Shown one piece after another: positions 1-5,249 of a stretch of 5,249 bases of DNA; within the stretch, counting starts at the first letter, position 1; the number at the start of each line of letters is the position of its first letter. Under the pieces are notes generated by a model, which searched no databases, had not been told where the DNA came from, and was given only the letters and a program-made list of their open reading frames with translations. The position numbers were made by a program, and so were the translations under genes. Origin of the DNA: Spirochaetota bacterium (GTDB lineage Bacteria > Spirochaetota > Spirochaetia > Treponematales > Breznakiellaceae); the NCBI GenBank assembly GCA_023398155.1, contig JAEWSV010000130.1:1-5249 (forward strand), in the 5' to 3' direction.

Positions 1-755
1 CCTTCACCGTGTCCGAAGGACTCATGAGGAAGAGCGCGGACCTCGGCCGGAAGCTCGGCGTGCGCCTGCACACCCACCTGGCGGAGACGGCGGACGAGGA
101 CGATTTCTGCATGTCCATGTTCAACCGCCGCCCCCTGGCGCTCATGGAAGATACGGGCTTCATCGGGGACGACGTCTGGTACGCCCACGGCATCTTCTTC
201 CAGGACGCCGAACTGGATACCCTGGCCAGGGAGGGAGCGGGCGTGGCCCACTGCCCCTCGTCCAACATGCGGCTCGGCTCCGGCATCTGCCGTGTACACG
301 AGATGCTCCATCGGGGCATGCGGGTCGGCATCGGCGTGGACGGTTCCGCGTCGAACGATTCCTCGGATATGCTCGGCGAGGTCCGCCAGGCCATGCTCCT
401 CCAACGCGTGAAGTACGGCTCCACCGCCCTTTCCGCGCGCGAGGCCCTCCGCATGGCGAGCGAGCACGGCGCGCATATGCTCGGCTTCGAGGAGACCGGG
501 AGGATAGCGGAAGGCCTGCTCGCCGACCTCGCCCTTTTCGATGTGGACAAGCTCGGATACGCGGGCGCCTCAACCGATCCCGTCGCGAGCCTCGTCTTCT
601 GCGGCGGCGACCACCGCGCGGCCTATGTTCTCGCGAACGGGAAGGTCATCGTGGACGCGGGCCGACTTGTGGGCCTGGACGAGGAAGAAATCCGCTTCCG
701 GGCGGACGCCGAGTCCAGAAAACTTTTTACTAAAGCCGGGATACCGGTTTATTGA
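1..755 (+). CDS. 8-oxoguanine deaminase-like amidohydrolase, 5'-truncated
   Basis: This is the C-terminal part, about 250 residues, of a metal-dependent amidohydrolase of the ATZ/TRZ group. The family is usually about 450 residues, so the N-terminus, including the first HxH metal site, lies before the window. The reading frame is open from the first base. The GTG at 9 is probably an internal valine, because the preceding Phe-Thr plus what follows matches the family's PF(S/T)VS segment. Counting that GTG as residue 1, visible active-site elements are HTHLAE (His23, metal ligand), the AH pair with His60, the HCPSSNMRLGSG loop (81-92) and GVDGSASND with catalytic Asp111. The SSNMRL and DGSASND segments fit the 8-oxoguanine deaminase/hydroxydechloroatrazine hydrolase-like branch better than SsnA or guanine deaminase. 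8-Oxoguanine deaminases convert 8-oxoguanine to urate and ammonia in the cytosol. The stop lies 13 bases before ygeW, implying co-transcription. The family is clear; the exact substrate is inferred. Confidence 0.85.
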   Translation, partial: FTVSEGLMRKSADLGRKLGVRLHTHLAETADEDDFCMSMFNRRPLALMEDTGFIGDDVWYAHGIFFQDAELDTLAREGAGVAHCPSSNMRLGSGICRVHEMLHRGMRVGIGVDGSASNDSSDMLGEVRQAMLLQRVKYGSTALSAREALRMASEHGAHMLGFEETGRIAEGLLADLALFDVDKLGYAGASTDPVASLVFCGGDHRAAYVLANGKVIVDAGRLVGLDEEEIRFRADAESRKLFTKAGIPVY

Positions 756-759
756 AAGC

Positions 760-765
760 GGAGGA
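760..765 (+). promoter_or_regulatory. ribosome binding site of ygeW
   Basis: GGAGGA ends three bases before the GTG at 769 (core GGAGG at 760-764, four-base gap). It selects this GTG as the start. The frame is open much further upstream, but that part only overlaps the preceding deaminase gene. Starting here gives 396 residues, the same length as E. coli YgeW. Confidence 0.7.
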
Positions 766-768
766 AAC

Positions 769-1959
769 GTGGATACGAAGAAGATCAAGAAACTCATCGG
801 CGAGCTCGCCGATCTCAAGGTCGGCGCCTACGGCGACTTCCTGCTCACCTGGGAGAAATCCCGTAAGGAACTGGAAGCGACCTTCATCACGGCGGATATC
901 CTGCGCGCGCTGCGCGAAGCGAATATTTCTCCCCGGATTTGGGATTCGGGCATCGCGGTATCCAACTTCCGCGACAATTCCACCCGCACCCGGTTCTCCT
1001 TCGCCTCCGCCTGCGACCTCCTCGGCCTCTACGTCCAGGACCTGGACGAGGGCAAGAGCCAGATCGCCCACGGCGAGACGGTGCGCGAGACCGCTAACAT
1101 GATTTCTTTCCTTTCGGAGGCCATCGGTATCCGCGACGACATGTACCTCGGCGAGGGCGACAAGTACCAGCGCGAAGTCGGCGCCTCCCTGGACTCAGGC
1201 GTCGCTGCCGGCGTCATCCCGGCCCGGCCCGCGGTGGTGAATCTCCAGTCCGACATCGACCATCCCACCCAGGCCATGGCCGACCTCCTCCACCTGGCCC
1301 ATCACTTCGGCGGTCTGGAAAAGCTCAAGGGCAAGAGAATCGCCATGACCTGGGCATACTCGCCCTCCTACGGGAAACCCCTCTCCGTGCCCCAGGGCAT
1401 CATAGGACTCGCCAGCCGTTTCGGCATGGACATCCGTCTGGCCCACCCTGAAGGCTATGGCCTTATCCCCGAGGTCGTGGAGCTCTCCAAGAAGCAGGCG
1501 GCCGCGTCCGGCGGAAAATTCTCGCACGTCAATTCCATGGACGAGGCGTTTAATGACGCCGACATCGTGTACCCCAAGAGCTGGGCTCCCTACGAGGTAA
1601 TGCAGCAGCGCGTGCCTCTCCTGCATTCGGGCGACCAGGACGGCCTCAAGAAACTGGAGAAGGCCTGCCTCGCGAACAACGCCAAGTTCAAGGACTGGGA
1701 GTGCACCGAGGAGAAGATGAAGCTTACCGCGGGCGGCAAAGCGCTCTATATGCACTGCCTCCCCGCCGACATCTCCGGCGTCTCCTGCGCCCAGGGCGAA
1801 GTCGCCGCTTCGGTCTTTGACCGCTACCGCGACGACACTTACCGCGAGGCCGGCTACAAGCCCTATATCATCGCCGCCATGATCCTCCTGGCCAAGTTCA
1901 AGGATCCCGCGAAGGTATTGGAGAAGGTCCTGAAACGGGACAAGTCCCGCCAACTCTAG
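769..1959 (+). CDS. ygeW: YgeW-type knotted carbamoyltransferase
   Basis: This is a full-length member of the aspartate/ornithine carbamoyltransferase superfamily, YgeW branch, of 396 residues. The GTG start follows a GGAGG box. The carbamoyl-phosphate loop STRTR is at residues 71-75, preceded by FRDN. KSQIAHGET is at 96-104, HPTQ at 165-168 and HCLP at 329-332. The first half is the carbamoyl-phosphate domain and the second the substrate domain, which carries the trefoil knot in this group. All catalytic signatures are intact, so the enzyme is probably active. YgeW proteins are trimeric cytosolic enzymes whose physiological acceptor is, to my knowledge, not settled. They occur in purine-degradation clusters beside diaminopropionate ammonia-lyase, amidohydrolases and molybdenum hydroxylases. 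Here the upstream neighbour, 13 bases away, is an 8-oxoguanine deaminase-like gene, which matches that context. A simple anabolic ornithine or aspartate carbamoyltransferase is less likely, given the length and the KSQIAHGET and knot-region signatures. Confidence 0.93.
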   Translation: MDTKKIKKLIGELADLKVGAYGDFLLTWEKSRKELEATFITADILRALREANISPRIWDSGIAVSNFRDNSTRTRFSFASACDLLGLYVQDLDEGKSQIAHGETVRETANMISFLSEAIGIRDDMYLGEGDKYQREVGASLDSGVAAGVIPARPAVVNLQSDIDHPTQAMADLLHLAHHFGGLEKLKGKRIAMTWAYSPSYGKPLSVPQGIIGLASRFGMDIRLAHPEGYGLIPEVVELSKKQAAASGGKFSHVNSMDEAFNDADIVYPKSWAPYEVMQQRVPLLHSGDQDGLKKLEKACLANNAKFKDWECTEEKMKLTAGGKALYMHCLPADISGVSCAQGEVAASVFDRYRDDTYREAGYKPYIIAAMILLAKFKDPAKVLEKVLKRDKSRQL

Positions 1960-1965
1960 CCCGCC

Positions 1966-2010
1966 GGCCCGAAGGGGCGCGACACGGATGTCGCGCCGGG
2001 CCCTTGCTCT
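1966..2010 (+). terminator. probable terminator hairpin after ygeW
   Basis: A perfect 9-base stem, GGCGCGACA (1976-1984) with TGTCGCGCC (1989-1997), closes a CGGA tetraloop. It can be extended by GGCCC (1966-1970) with GGGCC (1998-2002) across a left-side bulge. It begins seven bases after the ygeW stop. The following CTTGCTCT is only modestly T-rich, so intrinsic termination may be inefficient, or the hairpin may mainly protect the mRNA 3' end. Confidence 0.55.
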
Positions 2011-2060
2011 GTGACGATTCCTGTGCGCTTCCCGTGCCGCGTATGGACGCGCTTCAATCT

Positions 2061-2091
2061 CTGGAAGATACGCGGCGGGCGGGAGTATACT
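2061..2091 (+). promoter_or_regulatory. possible sigma-70-like promoter
   Basis: TATACT at 2086-2091 matches the -10 consensus at five of six bases and lies 31 bases before the ATG at 2122. It is one of few AT-rich spots in the gap after the ygeW hairpin. The region at the -35 distance (around 2061-2067, CTGGAAG) is a poor match, so the call rests on the -10 box and position alone. Confidence 0.3.
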
Positions 2092-2112
2092 GTGCGGAGC
2101 CTGCGGATTCCG

Positions 2113-2120
2113 GGAGGGGA
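2113..2120 (+). promoter_or_regulatory. ribosome binding site choosing the ATG at 2122
   Basis: GGAGGGGA ends one base before the ATG at 2122; its GGAGG core leaves a four-base gap. This favours the ATG at 2122 over the upstream in-frame GTG at 2011, which falls against the ygeW hairpin and has no such box. Confidence 0.6.
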
Positions 2121-2121
2121 A

Positions 2122-3141
2122 ATGCATCGCTTGCCAGAGCGGTATCAAGGAAGGCATGAGTACTCGATAACTCTGTACAACCAAATCCTGACCCTATTCA
2201 AAGGCATCGAGAAAAGAAACGCGTTGAAAACCAAACTGGAGGCGAAGTCGCCGACGGATTTTGAGGACCTTCGAACGCTGAACGACGGAGAATTGCGCGG
2301 ATGGCTGCTCGCGCACGGATACGACGATGCCGTGTACCTGCTGGACTATCGGCATTGCGTGGCGACCATCGTAACCGACGCCCTCCAGTTCCTCTTGACC
2401 GCATTGAACAGCTCGGAAAGGGGGCAGGTAGATGTCGCCTACCTGTTGCTGAAGAAACCGCTGCGCGACGATCTGTTCTATTTGGAATACTTGCTCGCCT
2501 TTCCTGAGGAGTTCATCGCTCTTTTCAATGATACCGGCAGCGCGGAAAGACTCGCGTTCGGCGATCGGGCTATGAGTAAGTACAAGATCGTCTCGGTGAT
2601 CGAGGGGGCGCTCAAGCAAATCGGTATCCCCTTCTTCACCGCTCCGGCCCTCTACGATCTCCGATTCAATACGGAGCACCCGGCCTGCTTCGATCGGTAC
2701 TTCGACGAATCAAGCCGGTTAAGCGTGAGCCATCGCCTTTCCTCCGACGGAAACGGGAATATCGGATTCGATTATACGGACGAGGAAGCCGCCATCGCGC
2801 GATGGGATCATTTCTATCAGAATGTTCCCGGCTTGCTCTTATACATGTTCAGCTTGGTCTCGAAGCTCGTCGATACCATCGCGAAGTTGCCGAGCTACTG
2901 GCCGCTCCTGCAGGCGCGATATCTGCTCAGTCTCGTATACGCCACCAACGGCAACGATTTCCTTCCCATCAAGGACCATTTCCGCGAGATATTCGTCGGC
3001 ATCCGCGAAACGTGCGACGCGTGCGGCGAGACGGTCCCGTACGATGAAAAGCAGTTTATCCATTTCACCTCGACGTTCACCATCAGGTGCCAAAATTGTT
3101 CCAAGGAATACCGTTTAGCGGATACGCGCAACGGTACGTGA
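2122..3141 (+). CDS. uncharacterised helical protein with C-terminal zinc ribbon
   Basis: I do not recognise a named family for this 339-residue protein. It has no signal peptide or clear membrane helix, so it is probably cytosolic. The N-terminal 300 residues look largely alpha-helical, with the most family-like stretch around residues 86-137, where leucine-rich helices carry charged Arg/Lys/Asp/Glu positions (RGQVDVAYLLLKKPLRDD, 100-117). The C-terminus holds two CxxC pairs, C298/C301 and C323/C326, spaced by 21 residues with beta-prone sequence between: a typical zinc-ribbon arrangement. The ATG at 2122 is chosen for its GGAGGGGA box. The gene starts a new unit after the ygeW hairpin, and the next gene starts 29 bases after its stop. 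Leucine is often TTG here, whereas ygeW strongly prefers CTC and CTG, hinting at a different origin or lower expression. Zinc binding is inferred from cysteine spacing. No enzymatic motif is evident, and a stress or defence role would be speculation. Confidence 0.75.
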   Translation: MHRLPERYQGRHEYSITLYNQILTLFKGIEKRNALKTKLEAKSPTDFEDLRTLNDGELRGWLLAHGYDDAVYLLDYRHCVATIVTDALQFLLTALNSSERGQVDVAYLLLKKPLRDDLFYLEYLLAFPEEFIALFNDTGSAERLAFGDRAMSKYKIVSVIEGALKQIGIPFFTAPALYDLRFNTEHPACFDRYFDESSRLSVSHRLSSDGNGNIGFDYTDEEAAIARWDHFYQNVPGLLLYMFSLVSKLVDTIAKLPSYWPLLQARYLLSLVYATNGNDFLPIKDHFREIFVGIRETCDACGETVPYDEKQFIHFTSTFTIRCQNCSKEYRLADTRNGT

Positions 3142-3170
3142 TCATCATTCGAGTGAGGCAGCGCGGTACG

Positions 3171-3980
3171 ATGAACAGTTTTTTGAACATCATGGAGAGG
3201 GGACATTTAGGTTATGCGGCCGTCTTCGTTTGCATAGCCTTCGGGTTCTTGTTCTTGGATAGGATCGACGAGCGGGATGTCGGACCCGGGTATTGGACCC
3301 TGAGTTTCTTCTCCAACAGCCTCGGGTTTCTCTTTTGGTCCGGGATCGTCCCGCTCGCTCCGAGGCTCTACTTCTTGATCGGCGAGTTATTCCACATCGC
3401 GGGATTTTTCTTACTGGGCTTCGGAGCGATCAAATTCACCGGCAGGGCGCTCAAGAGGCGGGACTTCGCGGTGATCCTTCTATGGGGGGGCATCTGGCTC
3501 GTATCTATATTGTTGATCGATAGCCATAGGAACATGGCGGCCTTCCTCCTCAAGACCTTGCGGGCGCTCATTTTCATCGCGGCCGGAGTCCTCGTATTGG
3601 TCTCGGGTAAAAAAGAGGGGCCGGTCGGGAGGAACGTCGCAGGAATGAGCCTCATCGCTTGGGGCGTCTACGTCATAATCTTTGCTTTCATCCTGATCGA
3701 TGGGTACCTTTATTTCGGATTCCTCATCGGCTTCCATGTCCTCGCCGCGTTCGGTATGGTCGCGATGATGGTGGACAAGATTCGCGTCAGGGCCGAAAAG
3801 AGCGAGAAACAGGTTGAACGGTTGGAAGGGATACTACCTATTTGTTCCTACTGCAAGAAGATCCGGGATGAGAAAAACGAGTGGCGTATCTTGGAAGAAT
3901 ACATAGAGGATCGCTCCAGGGCGGAATTCAGCCACGGGATTTGTCCCGATTGTTTCCAAAAATTCCGCCCGGACCGGTAG
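3171..3980 (+). CDS. seven-helix membrane protein with C-terminal Cys/His motif
   Basis: This 269-residue protein has seven predicted membrane segments at about 12-29, 42-62, 67-88, 98-116, 124-145, 155-176 and 180-201. A basic, charged stretch (203-220, KIRVRAEKSEKQVERLEG) follows and could form a short coiled coil. The tail (222-269) begins LPICSYCKKIRD and ends with SHGICPDCF, giving C225, C228, H255, C258 and C261 as possible metal ligands. This tail is known as a C-terminal appendage of PAS, GAF and histidine-kinase proteins. Here it follows the membrane domain directly, with no kinase, GGDEF or PAS domain between. A role as a membrane sensor or an adaptor for a separate partner is inferred. 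The ATG at 3171 is preferred, with GAGG at 3154-3157 (a rather long 13-base gap). Alternatives are the GTG at 3138, overlapping the upstream stop, and the GTG at 3153. The preceding gene is 29 bases away and phzF-like 22 bases downstream, so co-transcription is likely. Confidence 0.8.
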   Translation: MNSFLNIMERGHLGYAAVFVCIAFGFLFLDRIDERDVGPGYWTLSFFSNSLGFLFWSGIVPLAPRLYFLIGELFHIAGFFLLGFGAIKFTGRALKRRDFAVILLWGGIWLVSILLIDSHRNMAAFLLKTLRALIFIAAGVLVLVSGKKEGPVGRNVAGMSLIAWGVYVIIFAFILIDGYLYFGFLIGFHVLAAFGMVAMMVDKIRVRAEKSEKQVERLEGILPICSYCKKIRDEKNEWRILEEYIEDRSRAEFSHGICPDCFQKFRPDR

Positions 3981-3991
3981 GGCTTACGCGT

Positions 3992-3997
3992 AAGGAG
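3992..3997 (+). promoter_or_regulatory. ribosome binding site of the PhzF-family gene
   Basis: AAGGAG sits five bases before the ATG at 4003, a strong and well-spaced site. It partly overlaps a 12-base palindrome, CTTACGCGTAAG (3983-3994), which could fold over it, although a palindrome of that length is expected by chance about once in a window this size. Confidence 0.7.
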
Positions 3998-4002
3998 CCG
4001 GG

Positions 4003-4830
4003 ATGGAAATTCTGAAGCTCGCGGCGTTCTCTGACGGACAGGCCGGAGGTAATCCGGCGGGCGTCCTCATCGACGATAGGTTTCCCTCCGACGCCGAGAT
4101 GCAGCGGATCGCGGCGGAAGTAGGTTTTTCCGAGACGGCATTCGCCGTTCCCCTGGGAGCGGGTTGGCGCGTGCGCTATTTTGCCCCCGGATTCGAAGTG
4201 CCCTTCTGCGGCCACGCGACGATCGCGCTCGGGGCCGCGCTCGCCCGCGGATATGGGGACGGCGTTTTCGACCTGACGCTGAACCGGGCCGAGATCACCG
4301 TCGAAGGGCGTAAAAAGGGGACCCTCTACGCCGCCGCGTTGCAGTCTCCTCCCACGCGGAGCGCCCCTGCGCCTGAGGACCTCATAGCGGAGAGCTTGGC
4401 GCTGTTCGGCTACGGCCCAGCGGATTTGGATCCGCGGCTCCCGCCGGCTTCGGCGAACGGGGGCGCCGACCACCTTTTGCTCTTCCTGAAGACGCGCGAA
4501 GCGCTGGCGGCCATGAGATACGATCTGGCCGCCGGCCGAGAACTGATGCGGCGAGCCGGCCTCGTGACCATCCTCCTCGGATTTAGCGAGACGCCGCGGC
4601 TTTTCCATACGCGCAATCCGTTCGCTTCGGGCGGCGTATACGAAGATCCCGCTACCGGGGCGGCCACTGCGGCCCTCGCGGGTTACCTGCGCGACCTCGC
4701 GTGGCCCCATGGCGGAGCCATCGATGTGGTGCAAGGGGAGGATATGGGCATGAAGTCCAGGCTGCGAGCGGAGATCGCTCCGGCCGTCGGCTCGTCAATC
4801 CGCGTATCCGGAACCGCGCGCTTCATGTAG
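4003..4830 (+). CDS. PhzF-family isomerase/epimerase
   Basis: This is a complete 275-residue member of the PhzF/diaminopimelate-epimerase-fold family, within the usual 260-300 range. Visible signatures are the N-terminal VFS-like start with GGNPAGV at 15-21, FSETAF with the catalytic-position Glu44 (42-47), APGFEVPFCGHAT (61-73) and the second-half DPATGAA at 215-221. QGEDMG at 244-249 matches the usual QG..MGRPS region but lacks its Arg-Pro pair, reading MGMKS. The two halves form pseudo-symmetric domains with the active site between them. PhzF itself isomerises trans-2,3-dihydro-3-hydroxyanthranilate in phenazine synthesis, but no other phenazine genes are present, so this is probably one of the many generic PhzF-like cytosolic enzymes of unknown substrate. 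It has a good AAGGAG box. It lies 22 bases after the membrane protein gene and 8 bases before the OsmC-like fragment. Confidence 0.92.
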   Translation: MEILKLAAFSDGQAGGNPAGVLIDDRFPSDAEMQRIAAEVGFSETAFAVPLGAGWRVRYFAPGFEVPFCGHATIALGAALARGYGDGVFDLTLNRAEITVEGRKKGTLYAAALQSPPTRSAPAPEDLIAESLALFGYGPADLDPRLPPASANGGADHLLLFLKTREALAAMRYDLAAGRELMRRAGLVTILLGFSETPRLFHTRNPFASGGVYEDPATGAATAALAGYLRDLAWPHGGAIDVVQGEDMGMKSRLRAEIAPAVGSSIRVSGTARFM

Positions 4831-4838
4831 GGCCCGTC

Positions 4839-5012
4839 ATGCATACCTATACCGCTGAAATACGATGGGAGGATACGGAGAGCGCGTTCGCGACGGGAAA
4901 GTATCCGCGTGCGCACGACTGGGTATACGACGGTATCGCCGGGCGCGGCATCGCCTACATGCCGGAACCCGCGCTGGAATATAGGTACAATCGGAAAGTC
5001 TTCCGGTTCTAA
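4839..5012 (+). pseudogene. OsmC-like N-terminal fragment, body missing
   Basis: This 57-codon frame starts at an ATG eight bases after the PhzF-family stop. Its first 33 residues (HTYTAEIRWED, then KYPRAHDWVYDG) resemble the N-terminus of OsmC/Ohr-type hydroperoxide reductases, which typically read HTATIRW, then YSRxHxWxFDG. Intact members are about 140-160 residues and carry two reactive cysteines, the first in a segment like SSCH. Here the sequence stays in frame but turns unrelated after about residue 35 and ends in YRYNRKVFRF. There is no cysteine, so it cannot act as a peroxidase. No downstream frame before the next gene contains the missing part, so a deletion or recombination fits better than a single frameshift. 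It could instead be a genuine small protein of another family. The similarity is judged by eye over a short stretch. Confidence 0.45.
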
Positions 5013-5016
5013 GGTC

Positions 5017-5020
5017 GGAG
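5017..5020 (+). promoter_or_regulatory. ribosome binding site for the GTG at 5031
   Basis: GGAG lies ten bases before the GTG at 5031 and favours it over the in-frame ATG at 5052. That ATG has only AAGGA at 5034-5038 with a 13-base gap, or AGCGGA two bases away. Confidence 0.4.
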
Positions 5021-5030
5021 AAATATTTAC

Positions 5031-5249
5031 GTGAAGGACGATGAGCGGAAAATGGAGTTCGAAGCTGCGGCCGCGTTCGGCCGGAGTACGTGCGCGATAC
5101 TCGAGACAGAGCGCCTCATCCTCCGGACCTGGCGGCCGGAAGACCGCGAACCCTTCGCGCGGATGAATGCCGATCCTGATGTGATGGAGTATTTCCTCAA
5201 GCGCCTGACCTCCGCGGAGAGCGACGCCTTCGTCGACCGTATAGAGCGG
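5031..5249 (+). CDS. GNAT acetyltransferase (RimJ/RimL type), 3'-truncated
   Basis: The first 73 codons of an open frame run off the window end. From about residue 23 it reads ILETERLILRTWRPEDREPF, then MNADPDVMEYF, the characteristic opening of the RimJ/RimL-like branch of GNAT N-acetyltransferases (Acetyltransf_3). These transfer acetyl from acetyl-CoA to protein N-termini, antibiotics or small amines. The acetyl-CoA-binding motif (RxxGxG/A) lies beyond the window, so neither activity nor substrate can be judged. Two starts are possible: GTG at 5031, with GGAG ten bases upstream, and ATG at 5052. Either leaves a 15-22-residue leader before the conserved ETERL motif, longer than in most relatives. 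The gene begins 18 bases after the OsmC-like fragment. Confidence 0.85.
   Translation, partial: MKDDERKMEFEAAAAFGRSTCAILETERLILRTWRPEDREPFARMNADPDVMEYFLKRLTSAESDAFVDRIER

Noticed and set aside
160..573. Minus-strand frame of 137 codons opposite the deaminase
   Set aside because: The extreme Arg/Pro content is typical of a shadow frame, and the plus-strand gene is certain.
1195..2184. Long minus-strand open frame of 329 codons opposite ygeW
   Set aside because: It lies opposite a clear ygeW gene in GC-rich DNA, where antisense frames stay open as a by-product of codon bias. Its translation shows no recognisable motif.
2140..2320. R-x4-H and R-x5-H patterns in the zinc-ribbon protein (RYQGRH and RGWLLAH), suggesting a HEPN ribonuclease
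   Set aside because: Neither has the polar residue after Arg or a convincing helical context, and such short patterns occur by chance.
3983..3994. Perfect 12-base palindrome CTTACGCGTAAG before the PhzF-family gene as an operator
   Set aside because: About one such palindrome is expected by chance in a window of this length, and there is no nearby promoter or repeat copy to support it.
3928..4734. Minus-strand open frame of 268 codons opposite the PhzF-family gene
   Set aside because: It is rich in Arg, Gly and Pro, lacks motifs, and overlaps an unambiguous PhzF-family gene.
4003..4830. Phenazine biosynthesis locus
   Set aside because: Only a PhzF-like gene is present. The family is broad and most members have nothing to do with phenazines.

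Overview
This is a GC-rich bacterial window, probably from an anaerobe or facultative organism living on purines or nitrogen-rich material. The lineage cannot be fixed. The cysteine-rich tail on the membrane protein at 3171-3980 is of a type I associate with sensor proteins of spirochaetes and deltaproteobacteria, which is only a weak hint. All six supported protein-coding genes and one gene remnant lie on the plus strand. No rRNA, tRNA, CRISPR array, insertion sequence or long repeat is visible.

Region 1 (1-1959) is a purine-catabolism module. A 5'-truncated amidohydrolase of the 8-oxoguanine deaminase type (1-755) is followed after 13 bases by a full-length YgeW-type knotted carbamoyltransferase (769-1959, 396 residues). 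YgeW genes in other bacteria sit in clusters for anaerobic purine or urate breakdown. A deaminase that yields urate next to ygeW fits that theme. A GC-rich hairpin just after ygeW (1966-2002) probably ends this transcript.

Region 2 (1960-2121) is a short non-coding gap holding the hairpin, a possible -10 box and the ribosome binding site of the next gene.

Region 3 (2122-3980) holds two poorly characterised genes 29 bases apart. The first encodes a soluble, mostly helical protein of 339 residues ending in a four-cysteine zinc-ribbon-like module. The second encodes a seven-helix membrane protein ending in a short coiled segment and a Cys/His motif usually seen at the end of sensor kinases or PAS proteins, but with no output domain. 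This pair is the most novel part of the window. Its leucine codon use differs from that of ygeW.

Region 4 (4003-5249) holds a PhzF-family isomerase or epimerase, then a 57-codon fragment resembling the N-terminus of an OsmC-type hydroperoxide reductase that lacks the catalytic body, then the first 73 codons of a RimJ/RimL-type GNAT acetyltransferase running off the window. Spacing is tight (22, 8 and 18 bases), so genes from 2122 to the end could form one transcript. No metabolic link between regions 3 and 4 is evident.
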